64,000 bases of DNA from contig JAAVVG010000019.1 in NCBI GenBank assembly GCA_012976225.1, forward strand, positions 186,001 through 250,000, written 5' to 3'. The stretch's first letter is position 1. Each line of letters begins with the position of its first letter. Under the pieces are notes generated by a model. The model was not told where the DNA came from, made no database searches, and saw nothing but the letters and a program-made list of their open reading frames with translations. Positions 1-10,175 of this stretch are shown here, piece by piece. The DNA comes from Golubevia sp. BC0850. Its lineage: Eukaryota > Basidiomycota > Exobasidiomycetes > Golubeviales > Golubeviaceae. The position numbers and the translations under genes were made by a program.

Positions 1-353
1 TCTTCTTTAGGTTCTGTTTTGATCTTGAAGTTTCCAGGTAAGTTCAGAGAGGAAGAACCTATAGCTTGCATTCCTTGTTTCAAGTATCTGTCCATCTCTC
101 CTCTATTCCCATAATCTCTGTTGTAGCCTCCTTGATCTTCTTCTTCTTCCTCTTCTTCATCATAAACTTGATCCATTCCTCTGAATTGATCTTCATCGTC
201 CATGTACTTCTCATTGTAGATGTCATTGCTGTCAAATCCAGATTGACTGCTGATTCCAAGATGCTGTCTTCCTTGATCGTCCACTCCATATTCTGATAGA
301 AGATTCCCTAAAGCTAGACCTCCTAGCTGAGAGATCGTAGAATCTTCTGCCAT
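1..353 (-). CDS. N-terminal exon of an acidic protein, possibly TFIID subunit TAF1 (partial)
   Basis: An open frame on the minus strand runs from an ATG at 353 to the window edge with no stop (117 codons), so only the 5' end is present. The protein starts MAEDSTISQLGGLALGNLLS and continues to an acidic run (VYDEEEEEEDQ) and a KIKTEPKE stretch. The pattern of a short 'LGNLL' segment followed by 'DDQGRQHLG' and then acidic sequence resembles the N-terminal region of TAF1, the large TFIID scaffold ('LFGN...DDECKKHL' in the human protein). That resemblance is short and from memory, so the identity is tentative. That this is a coding exon is fairly secure: codons stay open in one frame over 350 bases and the acidic composition is protein-like. 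It is transcribed away from the next gene. The rest of the gene lies outside the window. Confidence 0.5.
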   Translation of the reverse strand, partial: MAEDSTISQLGGLALGNLLSEYGVDDQGRQHLGISSQSGFDSNDIYNEKYMDDEDQFRGMDQVYDEEEEEEEDQGGYNRDYGNRGEMDRYLKQGMQAIGSSSLNLPGNFKIKTEPKE

Positions 354-1034
354 GAATGGCTAAGATCAAGTAGAAGAGGAACTGAGATGAGTTTGTGGGA
401 ATGGATGATTTGGTTGGAATTGCTGAAGCTTCAGCTGGAGCAATTGCTTTAAATAGTCGCTGATGAATTCACTCCTTTTCGTTCGGCTCGCCTCAAGATG
501 ATTCATCTCCCAAAAGAAATCAGAAAATTTGGAGAAGCTAGTAAACACAATAGACCGAGGAAGGGCAAAGGGGGCGAGAAGCCAGGCAGCAGTCAGGGTG
601 GGAAAGGGAGGCATAGAGAAAGCGAGTAAAGGAAGGACCTGAGGTTTTTTTTTAAAAGGGGGGGGGGGTTTGTTGGAGCAGAGATCAGCGAGAACTGATG
701 GGTGGGCGGCAGGGATAAGATTCTGCACGGAGAGAATGAAGCAGAAGATTAGAGAGGCTGCCAAGGGAAAGAGTAGAGCTGCGAACAAAGAGTAAGTGAA
801 GCTCACCTTGATTTGAGTGAGATTTACTCAATCTACGATATAGACTACTTGAACGCCAAAAACCTGTTCTGGAAGTGCACGAGACCCAAAGTGAAATGGA
901 CTGAGGTTGAGCTGGTTCAGTCCTCGGAGGAGCTGTTCAGAGTTCGGAGGCGAGGGGTTGTTGAAATGAGCGGAGTGTAGAATGCTAATGTCAGAAGAAG
1001 ACAGAAGTCGAAAGAACCAAAGCGAGAGCGCAAT
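354..1034. other. Intergenic region between the partial gene and the first LRR-like gene
   Basis: This stretch probably holds the promoter and leader of the minus-strand gene starting at 353 and the 3' end of the gene ending near 1038. An open frame at 366-806 (minus) is not convincing as a gene: it crosses a G homopolymer and has no domain. A donor-like sequence on the minus strand near 795 could belong to a 5'-leader intron. Nothing else was recognised. Confidence 0.5.
658..668 (-). repeat. Mononucleotide tract, 11 C on the minus strand
   Basis: A run of eleven G on the plus strand, read as C on the strand of the gene beginning at 353, upstream of its start. It is one of six such tracts in the window that all read as C on the sense strand. 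Confidence 0.9.
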
Positions 1035-1037
1035 TAC

Positions 1038-3290
1038 TCACTCGTGTGCAGACGTAGCAAACTCCCAATCGAACCAAGGAACGTTGTCCTTTAGCCAAGA
1101 AAGAGTCCTCTCATCGGTGTCAACGCGGACCTCTATCATCATCGATTTGATCGCTGAGCATCGTTCCAGGGCATTTTCCTCAGCTTTGACGGCGGTAGAA
1201 GAGGATTCGAGATCTCCACTTGCGGCTAAGCAGACGTCGCCAATTGATAGACCTCTCGAGACCGCGTTCCTTCCAGCGACTAGCAATGCAAGCCCGATTC
1301 CTTTGACGCGGAATTTATACTGAATGCTGTTGTCGATTCCTAGAGAGAGATGCTTGAGAGCGGGGAGCCGTCTCTTCTTTCCAATCTGCTTGAATTGCTT
1401 CCCTTGACAGTGGCGTCAGAAGTGAGACTAGATGATCCCAAAATCCCGAAGGAGTTGAATCTGGTAGATTGAGATTGAAGGTTGATAGATTCTTACAACC
1501 CTTGATCCAGGAGATTAGAGTCGAAGCTGCTGATTCTGAGACTTTGGGCTTCAAACTTGAGAAATTGCAAGTGTCGATGATTGAGGTGTGAACTGGCAGG
1601 CTTGATCGAGTTCCAGATAGATCCGCTAAGCTGAGTTGACCTAGATGAAGAGCAGAAAGCTTTGGTGCCTCCAGAGCTCCAAAGAATCCGTTTGCAGCAG
1701 GGGCATTGGTTCTGGGAAGTGCACCAAGCCTGAGCATTCTCAGCTTCGGTAGACTGAAAGATGGATACCACTTCCTTTGAAGGCCGACCACTCGTGGTAT
1801 AACGACGCTGACGAGACTAGGGGCAGAAGACAGAAGGCTGCCTGCCCACTCTGATGTGATCTCGCCACTGTTGATTTTAACATTCCTTGCCTTTTGAAGA
1901 ACTGGAAGGAGGCTGTCCAAACTCTGGAGATGGGTAGAGCCACTTGCACATATCAGAGTATCTAGAGACGCTTTCCACTTGGAGGAAATTTGAAGCCAGG
2001 CCGCATCTGAGGGCGTAAACAGATTTCCCATTTCTTGACCCATCCTGTCACAGCTTAAAGAAGTCAAAGATGGACAACGTGAAACGCATCTCATGTTCAG
2101 CTGGTCCATGTCTCCTTGGTGTGAGACGGATAACGACTTCAGAGAAGAGCCTGAGAGTTGGTATTCGAGGCTTCGCCAGCGTGTCCTGGGATTTTACTGT
2201 TGGTTATCGATGGTATCCTTGACCTTGATATTGATCGTGCGAAGCTGAAAGTGAATATGAGAGAAAGGAGAAATTTGAATTGGGATTCAGGTACTACAAG
2301 TAAATGAAAAAAAGAAAGCTGCTGAAACACCTTTCATCGACGAACCTGCTGTGACCTTTTGCGAAAGAGGTCTAGCCCTAGTGGAATGTTCTTGCTCGAT
2401 TCTTCCATCTTGAAGGTAGAGAACAGTTGAGGAGTATCCAACAGGGCTTGTCTCAAGGACTTGCAGGCGCCAGAGGAGAAAGCCAATGAGGGCGAGTCAC
2501 AAGAGGAACAGATGATCCCAAACGGCTTGGACGGAAGATAGATGAAAGGATTCTTGAATTTCAAATTTCTAGAAAAATCGATAGATTCTTTCAGCTGCTC
2601 GAGGTCCGTCTGCAGAGGGCATGCTTGGGTTTCGACCTCATCCTCTTGAAGATAGCTCTCCTTCGCAAGTGCCAAGTGATGAAGAGCGAGTCCTGGGTAA
2701 GCAAACGTAGCTCTGAGATGTGTCTGTAAAAGCAGATAGGAATTGGAGAGGGTCAGAACAGAGGAAGCTAGGAGAGATTGTTGACAAAATAACTCGCCTG
2801 GCGGTTGCTGATGCTCTTCATCGCTAGCTCAACATCTTCCACACTTCTAAGCTTGACCTCTCTTTTCCAAGCTTGAACCTCGAATCAAAAGAGCACTTAA
2901 AGACTCTACATCTTTGGAATCGATCAGCTGTTGAGAGAGATAGTCGTGAGAGTCAGATGAGGAAAAGCAGGACGAAGAGGCAAGAGCGAACGAAGGAACT
3001 TTCGAAAGGAAGTTTGAAAAGTAAGCAACCTGAGAAAAGTTACCAACCTGATCGTAGATCTCTTCCGACGTTTTGAAGTCTAGTCTTCTTAAAGCAGTTC
3101 TTGCTTTTGTGATTGGATCTTGCTCAAAAGTAGAGGCATTTCCAGATCTCGTTCCTGTTGCTGGTCTTTTCGAAGATGACTCGGCTTGAGATTCCTCGTT
3201 GGATTTTTGGATCTTCTGATCATGATTTAGTTGAGGCGTTGGTGTTTGAATTATCTTTAGGATATCTTCAGGATAGAGGAAGGAACCTTC
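1038..3290 (-). pseudogene. LRR/F-box-like gene with an apparent frameshift (paralogue 1)
   Basis: A minus-strand gene of several exons. The main block (2109-1315 and upstream to about 2200) reads as leucine-rich-repeat-like sequence with regularly spaced 'L..L.L' strands (LPKLRMLRLG, APKLSALHLG, CKNLSTFNLN). An upstream exon (about 2726-2335) has the post-F-box style 'GACKSLRQALLDTPQLFSTF', typical of basidiomycete F-box proteins, but a clear F-box core was not found. The exon before it ends near 2800 with a GC-type donor. Near 1370-1380 the frame must shift by one base to reach the conserved C-terminus (LKHLSLGIDNS...NAVSRGL). The paralogue at 5625-6899 supports this join (WKEKMHLPKLQKITIG). 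So the gene carries one extra base, or the assembly has an error there. The 5' end is uncertain (between 3080 and 3300). Typical role of the family: substrate selection for SCF ubiquitin ligases. Confidence 0.55.
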
Positions 3291-3743
3291 GTGGAACGCG
3301 CACGAGTGGCCACAAGAGATTCAAGAACGCGTCAAAGCGTCAAGATCGGGGACACAAGTCGCGAGCTGGGCCGAGGTTGGTGCGTCGTGCGTTGGTGGGA
3401 GAGGCCAATACCTTTCTTCCTTCTCTTCCCGCCGTTCGATTCCCAAGCATCCTCTTCACCATACTCTTCTTTCTCCCTTGTTCAACGCGTTTGAACTGCT
3501 GAACAAGTTGATTCAATCTTCTTACCAAGTATCTCAGTCGACCAGGTGAGTAAGGAGTGTCGAGAGGAGGCGATTCCTGAAATCCCCAATACAGCGTCCT
3601 CTACCAAACCTCTCAAAAACCCGCTTGACCACCCATCCAAGAAGTTACGTATTCGCTGACTTCACCTTCCAACGCCTATACCTCCGAAATCTCACCTTGC
3701 GCGCCGACTTTCACTCATCAGTTTCGACAGTCAAATCCCGAGA

Positions 3744-5128
3744 ATGGAAATGGATTTCGAAACATTTCATCAAGGATCATCCGGAGGTGCTGCGGGTGGA
3801 TCCAATTCTGGTCAAAGTAGAGACAACCCAAACACCCCTCACAATCAATCGAACCACTCAAATTGGAATAAAGGTCGTGATTCTACTAGCAGCAACCATC
3901 CTGGTGAGTTGGCTTACTTTCAATCCTTCGAATCACTCACTCACCGATATCTACGAAGTTTTATCTTCTTCGCGTTTTCTCTCCTCCGGGACTGCTCTGA
4001 TTCGCGTCTCCATTAACGTATTGAATTCCTGATTCTCTTTTCTCTCTCAGGTGACGATTCAATGAGTCGCGTCAACGCCACCTCGATGGAATCTCCAGGA
4101 CCAGCCTTCGAACAAGTACCTCTCCTCCAACTGAAAGCGAGTCACTTCCTCGCCATGAGTTCAGAGAAGCAATTAGACGCTTTTCAAGAGCTTCAACAAC
4201 GTTGCAGAGATAAGGACCACGCTCTTCAAAGAGCTCAAGATCAAATCAGTCATCTCACGGAGAGGTCCAAAGACAACATCGCTAGAGCCAAAGCCGAACC
4301 ACGTACTTCTTACGCTCCTCGTTCCTCAACTTCTCTAGTCGCTCAACCGGTTCCACCTCAAGCTCAAATTCAAGCTCCAGTTATGAGTGGATCTCAAACC
4401 TACGTCCCAACCATGGATACGGCTCTTTCAGAATCAGCTAGAAATGGACTTGGATGGTATAGAGCTAGTAAAGAAGGTACTACTGCTAAAACAATGTATA
4501 TGGTTCAAGAAATCGAAACTGGGGAATACATCCCATTCCCAGATGCCGATAAGATGAAATCTACTCTTAGAAATTTGGTTCTTGCTCATTTAGACGCTGC
4601 TGGGGTCAAATTTCGTGAAACTTCATTCTCGAAATGGAGAGGAGAAAACATGACCGCTTTTCATCAAGCTATTATGATTATTCGTAATGCTTGCAATAAT
4701 CCTCAATGGCAATCTATTATCGATTCTCAGAATGATTGGAAAGCCATTCATCAAATTGATATGTGGTGTAAGAATGCTAGAGACAATTATCTTCAACGTG
4801 GAAAGAGAGGTCTAAATGGTGATGGTGATGTTGGAGATTCTAGCTCTGCTGCAAGGCCCAGAAAAAAAGGTGAGTCGACGCGTTAATTCAATTGTAGCTA
4901 TGCTCGTCTCTGTAGCTTCGGCTTATCATTCTCTCGTTTGGTCTCTTTCCGTACTTCGCAGTTGGGGATAACTGATTCGCGGTCTTCCTTTTCATCTTTC
5001 GAAGCAGGCAAGAATTCTCAAGATAATGAGGTGAGTCTTTCTCTGACGTTTTGATTGGTCGCCTTCGCGAACTTTCTGACCCTTTCTTCTTCTCTCTTCT
5101 TTTGCAGGACCAAATGCCTGGCCAGTGA
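3744..5128 (+). CDS. Unknown protein with a conserved-looking C-terminal domain
   Basis: Four exons: 3744-3903, 4051-4869, 5008-5030, 5108-5128. All have GT-AG borders and phases agree, giving about 340 residues. Order of parts: an Asn/Gln/Ser-rich disordered N-terminus (residues 1-60), a predicted helix or coiled coil (ELQQRCRDKDHALQRAQDQI), a linker rich in Pro/Gln/Ala, then a compact hydrophobic domain (about residues 170-300) with motifs such as GLGWYRASKEG, AGVKFRETSFSKWRG and IIRNACNNPQWQSIIDSQ. It ends in a basic KR-rich tail that could direct it to the nucleus. I do not recognise the domain. A related-domain search is the obvious way to name it. It lies between two broken LRR genes on the opposite strand. 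It looks intact, with good splice sites and no frame breaks. Confidence 0.85.
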
Positions 5129-5624
5129 TCACCTTTCTCATCTTATCGCCTCTCTAATCGATTCCTTGCTGTTGGTTCGTCTTCTTCGAAACCACCGGTT
5201 GTTCTTGCTTTCTTTGTTACCCTTTCCTGTACCATAACTCGCTTTCCGATTCGTTCCCCATCTTCGTCTCCCAACGTCCTTCTCACTTCCTTTCTAGACT
5301 TTTCAAAAACGAGATGGTTACCACTCCTGTATCTAGGAAGTCTCATGAAGTAGACATCGATGCGTGATTCTTCTTCGACGGTGATCTGGTCAACAAACCT
5401 TAAAACACACTTTTAATTCAGATGGTAACTGAAACGGTGATATCATCCTGGACTGGTTCCCCCGGACCTTGTTCTTGATACCCAGTATTCGATCAACTTC
5501 TCTTTAAGACGATCGAGAAGGGGAAAAAAGGTAGGACAGCTTTCTGTTAAGACGGGCGAGAAGGGGGTCAGAACAAGAAAGCTCTGGAAGACATCGCGCC
5601 CCAAGAAGACGTCCCCACTTCTAC
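5129..5624. other. Short 3' intergenic region
   Basis: The region between the 3' ends of the convergent genes at 3744-5128 and 5625-6899. Only weak open frames on both strands. No recognisable gene, RNA or repeat. Confidence 0.5.
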
Positions 5625-6899
5625 TCACCCTTCTTTCACGAACTCGAATTCGAAGTTCGGGATGTTGCTTTGCATCCACGAGAGAGCCTTCTGCTCTGCA
5701 TAGATGGGAGTCAGGACAACAAGAGAGTCGATCACACAACATCTTTCAGATGGCGAGAATGGAATTCTCTCTCCTCTGATCATTCCTGCAGAAGACGACT
5801 CGATATATCTATTGGCAGAAGCAAGGACATATGCTATAGGAAGGCCTCTAGACACCGCTTTTCTAGTGCTAGCTAGACTCGCGAGCAGTAAATCACTGAT
5901 GGGCCGTCGGGTAAGGTTTTGATGTCGTCTTCTCCTATGGTAATCTTTTGAAGCTTTGGCAGATGCATCTTCTCCTTCCAACCGACTTGGACGTTTTCTC
6001 TAGAAAGTGGTGTTAAGAGATAGATAGGATTAGTCCAGAAAATAGTGGGTTCTACCCCTAGTGAGAAGTTGAGTTGCAGTTCTTGTAGATTCTTCGAGTC
6101 TTTGATAGAATCAAACAGATAGGCTGCTTCGAATTGACCCAGCTTCCCTTCAACGGCTAAATTTGTTTTTAAGATCCTCCACAACCAACGTCTAACCAGT
6201 CAGATCCTTTGAGTTCATGATTCCCAGATGAAGTCTCTCGAGTCTAGGTGCATGGAGGCTGTCGAAAAAGGGGGTCGAATCCGGTGAACCATTCAAGCTC
6301 GTTGCTCGACCCAGCCTCAAATGCTTGAGATTTGATAAATTTGTGTTGAGGAATCAGTGATGGGTCCAGTTCTTGGCATGAGGCATAACGACGTTGACGA
6401 GGCTTGGAGTTGTAGCGAGCAATTTAACCAAGAAGCGACAGGAGATCTCTTGACTCCCTATTCTGATATCCTTTGCCTTTCCGAGGTTTGCGAGTAGAGG
6501 TTGATTAAAAACCAACTTAGATGCTCCATCCGCCCAGATCAAAGTGTGAAGAGAAGCAGACCAAGAAGCTGGAAATTCGAGATGAATGTCGTTTGCTTCT
6601 GGAATTAGGATCTCATCTTCTCTGCCAGCTCTAGTTGAAGAGAGAAGAAGAAGGTCTGGACATTCTGCGGCTGCATCTGCTATTAAACCACTCAAAACTC
6701 CATGGTGAGATATCGAGAAAGTCTCCAGAGTCTCTTTAGAGCGTAAGATAGCGTCACGGAGTCTGAGGATCTGGGAACGGATGAGATTGAAGGAGTTGAT
6801 GAAGGAGATAGAGCCCAGGATGGAGACCAGGAAAGAGCGGCATTCTCTTGGGGGCGAGAAGTACTCCTGGTGGATGGGGAGGAGAAGCAAGGAAGACAA
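5625..6899 (-). pseudogene. LRR-like gene, decayed (paralogue 2)
   Basis: A minus-strand relative of the gene at 1038-3290. Matching blocks in the same order include LRDAILRSKETLETFSISH versus WRSLEYQLSGSSLKSLSVSH, NLKHLRLGRATSLNGSP versus LPKLRMLRLGALPRTNAP, YLLTPLSRENVQVGWKE versus SLLTPLSREAIQADWKE, and STRKAVSRGLPIAYVLA versus AGRNAVSRGLSIGDVCL. The reading frame is broken: an in-frame TGA at 6354-6356 lies inside conserved sequence and cannot easily be spliced out, a frame change occurs near 6190, and another near 5890. The 5' part that carries the F-box-style region in the other copy is absent. The simplest reading is a truncated, inactivated tandem copy. A few exotic introns could rescue parts of it, but not all three breaks. 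Confidence 0.6.
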
Positions 6900-7221
6900 C
6901 TTCGTTAGGGGTCAAAGGGTCTTCGGCGGGCGTCTCGCGTCTCTTCTCAGACCGTGAGTGAGATCAACAATTCAGAAATGATTTCACTCTCACTTCTTTT
7001 CAATCTAGCAATATCTTGTTCTCTGATCCAGTACGGTAAGGTGAGAGGCTATTGAGAGGTAGCGAAAAACTCTTACCGAACATTTCTGCTCAGCCCCTGC
7101 CGAGTCACAGCCTCCACCGCAGCTCCTCGATCGTGGTGGACGTGGAAGTGAAAAGCTCTAAAAGGGAGACCACTTTTGTTCATCCCTCAGTTTCTTCACC
7201 TTTGACCTTCACTCTCTCACA

Positions 7222-7977
7222 ATGTTCGCCCGTCAACCTCAACCTCATTACTTTGGAGTACCCCCCTTTAGCTTCGGCCACCGTGACTCTTCTCACCACC
7301 ACCATCCTTCAAGAGGTAGATTCGGAATGGTTTCAATAGGATTTGGAATTCGAAGTCCAGGAAGAGGCGGAAGGGGAGGATTCCATTTCCATCATCATCC
7401 ACATCAACAATTTCACTTCCATTCGCCACCACCCTATGGACCTCACGGACTTGCTGGATTCGGTCCTCCTCCTTTCACCCATGAACTTGGTTCTCTCGGA
7501 AGAGGTCACAGGAGAGGAATGGGAGGGAGAGAGAGAGATAGAGAGGGAGGTGAAGGGTGCTGCAGAGACAGTAGAGAAGGGGTAGTCGTTGTCGACTCTG
7601 ACTCTGACTCTGAGTCCGACTGGGAAGAGCTGAGCGGATCGGAGACTATTCAAGAGGATTCTTCATCTCCATTCCATTCTCATGGTAGAGATCATCAACC
7701 TAAGGAAGGTCATCATGGACCAGGAAGAGGTCGTGGAGGACATGGAGGCGGTCGTCATCATCATCATCATCACCGCTTCGAGAGGGCAGCTCATCCTCGT
7801 CCTCGTCGCTTCTCAGCCCCACCTCTGGATGAAGGCTTTGAAATCTTTGGAGTTGGAGGATTTCAAGGGGCTCGTGAAGGTATGCACGGAGCAGAATTCG
7901 CTCATCCACCTCATCCACCTCACTCTCATCATCACCACCACGAGAGACACGCAAGAGGTCGTCGTCCTCATCACTGA
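7222..7977 (+). CDS. Histidine/glycine-rich low-complexity protein
   Basis: Single open frame of 251 codons. The sequence is dominated by His runs (HHHH, HHHHHH, HHHHH), Gly/Arg-rich stretches (PGRGGRGG, PGRGRGGHGGG) and Pro/His patches (HPPHPPHSHHHHH), with one strongly acidic centre, VVVVDSDSDSESDWEEL (residues about 121-137). A single CC pair is present. No signal peptide, membrane segment or folded domain is visible. His-rich runs often bind Zn, Ni or Cu, and RGG-like runs often bind RNA, so metal buffering or a condensate-type RNA protein are both possible; this is inference. In the other frames the region gives unusual low-complexity peptides, as expected for a repeat-rich sequence. The start has a reasonable context (CTCACA before ATG) and follows a pyrimidine-rich leader. 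Confidence 0.65.
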   Translation: MFARQPQPHYFGVPPFSFGHRDSSHHHHPSRGRFGMVSIGFGIRSPGRGGRGGFHFHHHPHQQFHFHSPPPYGPHGLAGFGPPPFTHELGSLGRGHRRGMGGRERDREGGEGCCRDSREGVVVVDSDSDSESDWEELSGSETIQEDSSSPFHSHGRDHQPKEGHHGPGRGRGGHGGGRHHHHHHRFERAAHPRPRRFSAPPLDEGFEIFGVGGFQGAREGMHGAEFAHPPHPPHSHHHHHERHARGRRPHH

Positions 7978-8627
7978 TTCGAAAGGTAGAAGGCCCCAGT
8001 AGGGATCGTGAAGGGAAGGGAGGAGAAAGTGTGGCAATGCGACTTGAAGGAATGGGTTATCGTTTCGATTTGTAGATCCTTGAATTTTTGAAAAATCGAA
8101 CAAGAGAAAGTAAGAGAATATCCCAATTAAGTTACAGTTTCTTCAGCTGGTGTGAATGAGTTCATCCAAATGAAACAGGACTGAGCCAGGTATGTGACTT
8201 GCATCGTACCCAAAAGAGTCGATGGTTTGAGGCTTGAGGCGGTGTGAAGACGTTTCGTGCATCTCAAATTCTGCTCCGCCCCTTTTGAGATGTCCTTGTT
8301 CGCCTCAATCTGTGTTAGAGGAGTTAAACGGTCGGAATTGGTTGGACCTTTGGCTTGAAATCATTTAAAAGCGGTGAAAGAACTTTGAGTTTTGGTCCCG
8401 CATGGTTGCGAATGACTGACTCAATAGAATAGGCGTCGAGGGACTCAGTAGAATCTCCAGCTGTAAAAGATGATCTCTCCCAAACTTCTTCTTCTTCTCT
8501 CCTTCACCAGCGTGAAAGTTCTTCGATTTTAGTCTCTCTACTCTTCAAGACTTGAATCTTACACTCGCAGTACTTAACTTCAACTTTCTTCTCACTCCAA
8601 CCACCTCTCTACCTTCAACATCCAATC
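7978..8627. other. Intergenic region, likely 3' end of the His-rich gene and promoter of the membrane-protein gene
   Basis: No coding sequence was found. The last 150 bases before 8628 are C/T-rich (for example CTTCTTCTTCTCTCCTTCACC), as expected for a fungal promoter and leader. Nothing else is recognisable. Confidence 0.5.
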
Positions 8628-9751
8628 ATGGTCGGCGCTTGTTGGTGAGTCAACTCAAATCCTTTCCAATTGGGATACTTGATATCAGAAACGAATTTGC
8701 CCAAGAAATCTGACTATGTTCTCCTTGCACCTCTCTCCATCTCCATCAGCGGATTCGTGTCTCGTACCCTTGCTCTTATCATCACCCCTCTAATTTGTCT
8801 GTGCTCCATTTTTGTAGCAGCTACTTGTTGGGTTTCAGTAAGTCTTTTCAAATCAGATTCTGTGCCTTTTCGCAAGGCGCTGACAACTTTGTCCTTTCAC
8901 CATCTCTCCAGCTTGTCAAGGATGGAGACACTCTTTCAACCGCCCAGAAGATGGTCGATGGAATCGTGGGCTTCGTACTCACAGTTTATGCAATCATCAC
9001 AGTGTTCGGATTCTTTGGTCTGTGTCTTGGTAACATTAAAGCCACCAGACTTTACATGCACGCAATCACTTCTTACTTGGTCTCTTTCGGTATCCTAGGT
9101 TTAGTGAGAATTATCGTATTTGCTACTAACAAGGTCTCATTTACCAGCTCTTGTACTGGATCAAATGATGATTGTTCGAAGGTGAGTCTTGAAGAACTTT
9201 CGGTCTGAGCGACAATGCTTTCAAGGAGTCTGACATCACCTTCTTGTCTCACCCCTTAGGCTTTCACCATCGCCTTGGTCATCGTTATCATTATATACAT
9301 CATCACTATGATTTTGATTGGAACTATGATCTTCCGTGAGTAAGAAGTAAGAAGTAAGAAGTAAGAAGTTCGGAAGCCTCAGAGAAAGACAACAAGAGTC
9401 TCGGTCACTTTTCAAAAGAATCTGATCTTTCTTCTCTTCTCTCACTGCATCTCCTTAGTTCTCCGCTCATCTTTAGTAACCATGGAAGGAGGTCTGAACA
9501 AAACTTCAATTTCAAAACCAGTCAAGCACGGATTCTCCTCTCAAGCCTACACACCTCTTATGGACCCAAATGAAACAGGATACTCCCATCAACAACCATA
9601 CAACTTACCACCTCAACAATCTTACAGAGATTCAAGCTATACTCACGAAAGTCGAATGAGTCATGTTTCTCAACCAAGTCCTTCAGCTGATAATTCTACT
9701 TATCTACCTCCTGTTAGTACTTGTCCACCTCCAGGAATGTATGGAGCTTGA
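8628..9751 (+). CDS. Small membrane protein with four predicted transmembrane helices
   Basis: Five exons: 8628-8644, 8750-8837, 8912-9181, 9260-9335, 9459-9751. Phases agree throughout and give 247 residues. It starts MVGACCGFVSRTLALI, with paired cysteines just before the first helix (residues 13-34), a pattern that can be palmitoylated. Further helices are GIVGFVLTVYAIITVFGFFG, ITSYLVSFGILGLVRIIVF and one rich in Ile/Val in exon 4 (AFTIALVIVIIIYIITMILI). Between helices 3 and 4 is a short loop with two cysteines (SSCTGSNDDC). The tail of about 90 residues is polar, rich in Ser, Pro, Gln and Tyr, ending STCPPPGMYGA. The topology resembles the MARVEL/tetraspan-like proteins of fungal plasma membranes, but no family signature was certain. 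The heptamer repeat at 9341-9368 lies just inside intron 4. Confidence 0.85.
9341..9368 (+). repeat. Four tandem TAAGAAG heptamers at a splice donor
   Basis: Exact four-fold repeat of a 7-base unit that starts five bases into intron 4 of the membrane-protein gene. Each unit recreates a GTAAGA-type donor-like sequence, so the array offers several weak alternative 5' splice sites beside the real one at 9336. Confidence 0.9.
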
Positions 9752-10175
9752 GGTTTAAAGCCTTTTGCCCCCTCCCAGCCTGTTCCTTTCGTCATCATAA
9801 AGTATTCCTTCTTCTTCTCGGTCTCTCTCTTTTCAAGCTTGTCTTTTTTTCCCCTCATGTCTTTACGAAAAGTCTCCCATCACGTTTGTCCACCGCTTTC
9901 CTCGCTTTCCTGTTACCAAAGAAACGTCGTGCTCGCGTGAAGTCAATTCCAATTTCAGAAGATTCAGAAGTGAAATTGCTACCAGTCAGAGTGAATGAAC
10001 TGCCCCTAAAATATTTGACATTGCATGAAGAAGAAGAGACAATAGAGTAACAGTAGGGAAAAGGTAATAGAGAACACTAAAGCTTAAAGCGAACTGTTTG
10101 AAACGATGAACTAGCTGTAATAGCTGCAAAAGCCTTTATGAGATCTATGAGAGAGAGAAAAAAAAGAAAGATAGA
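9752..10175. other. Convergent 3' intergenic region
   Basis: The region between the 3' ends of the four-helix gene (+) and the L1-domain gene (-). A 109-codon frame at 9721-10050 overlaps the upstream stop and has no domain; I treat it as 3' untranslated sequence. Confidence 0.5.

Noticed and set aside
366-806. 146-codon minus-strand frame with a signal-like start
   Set aside because: It crosses an 11-base homopolymer that forces a Pro/Lys run, has no domain, and lies in the probable promoter of the gene at 353.
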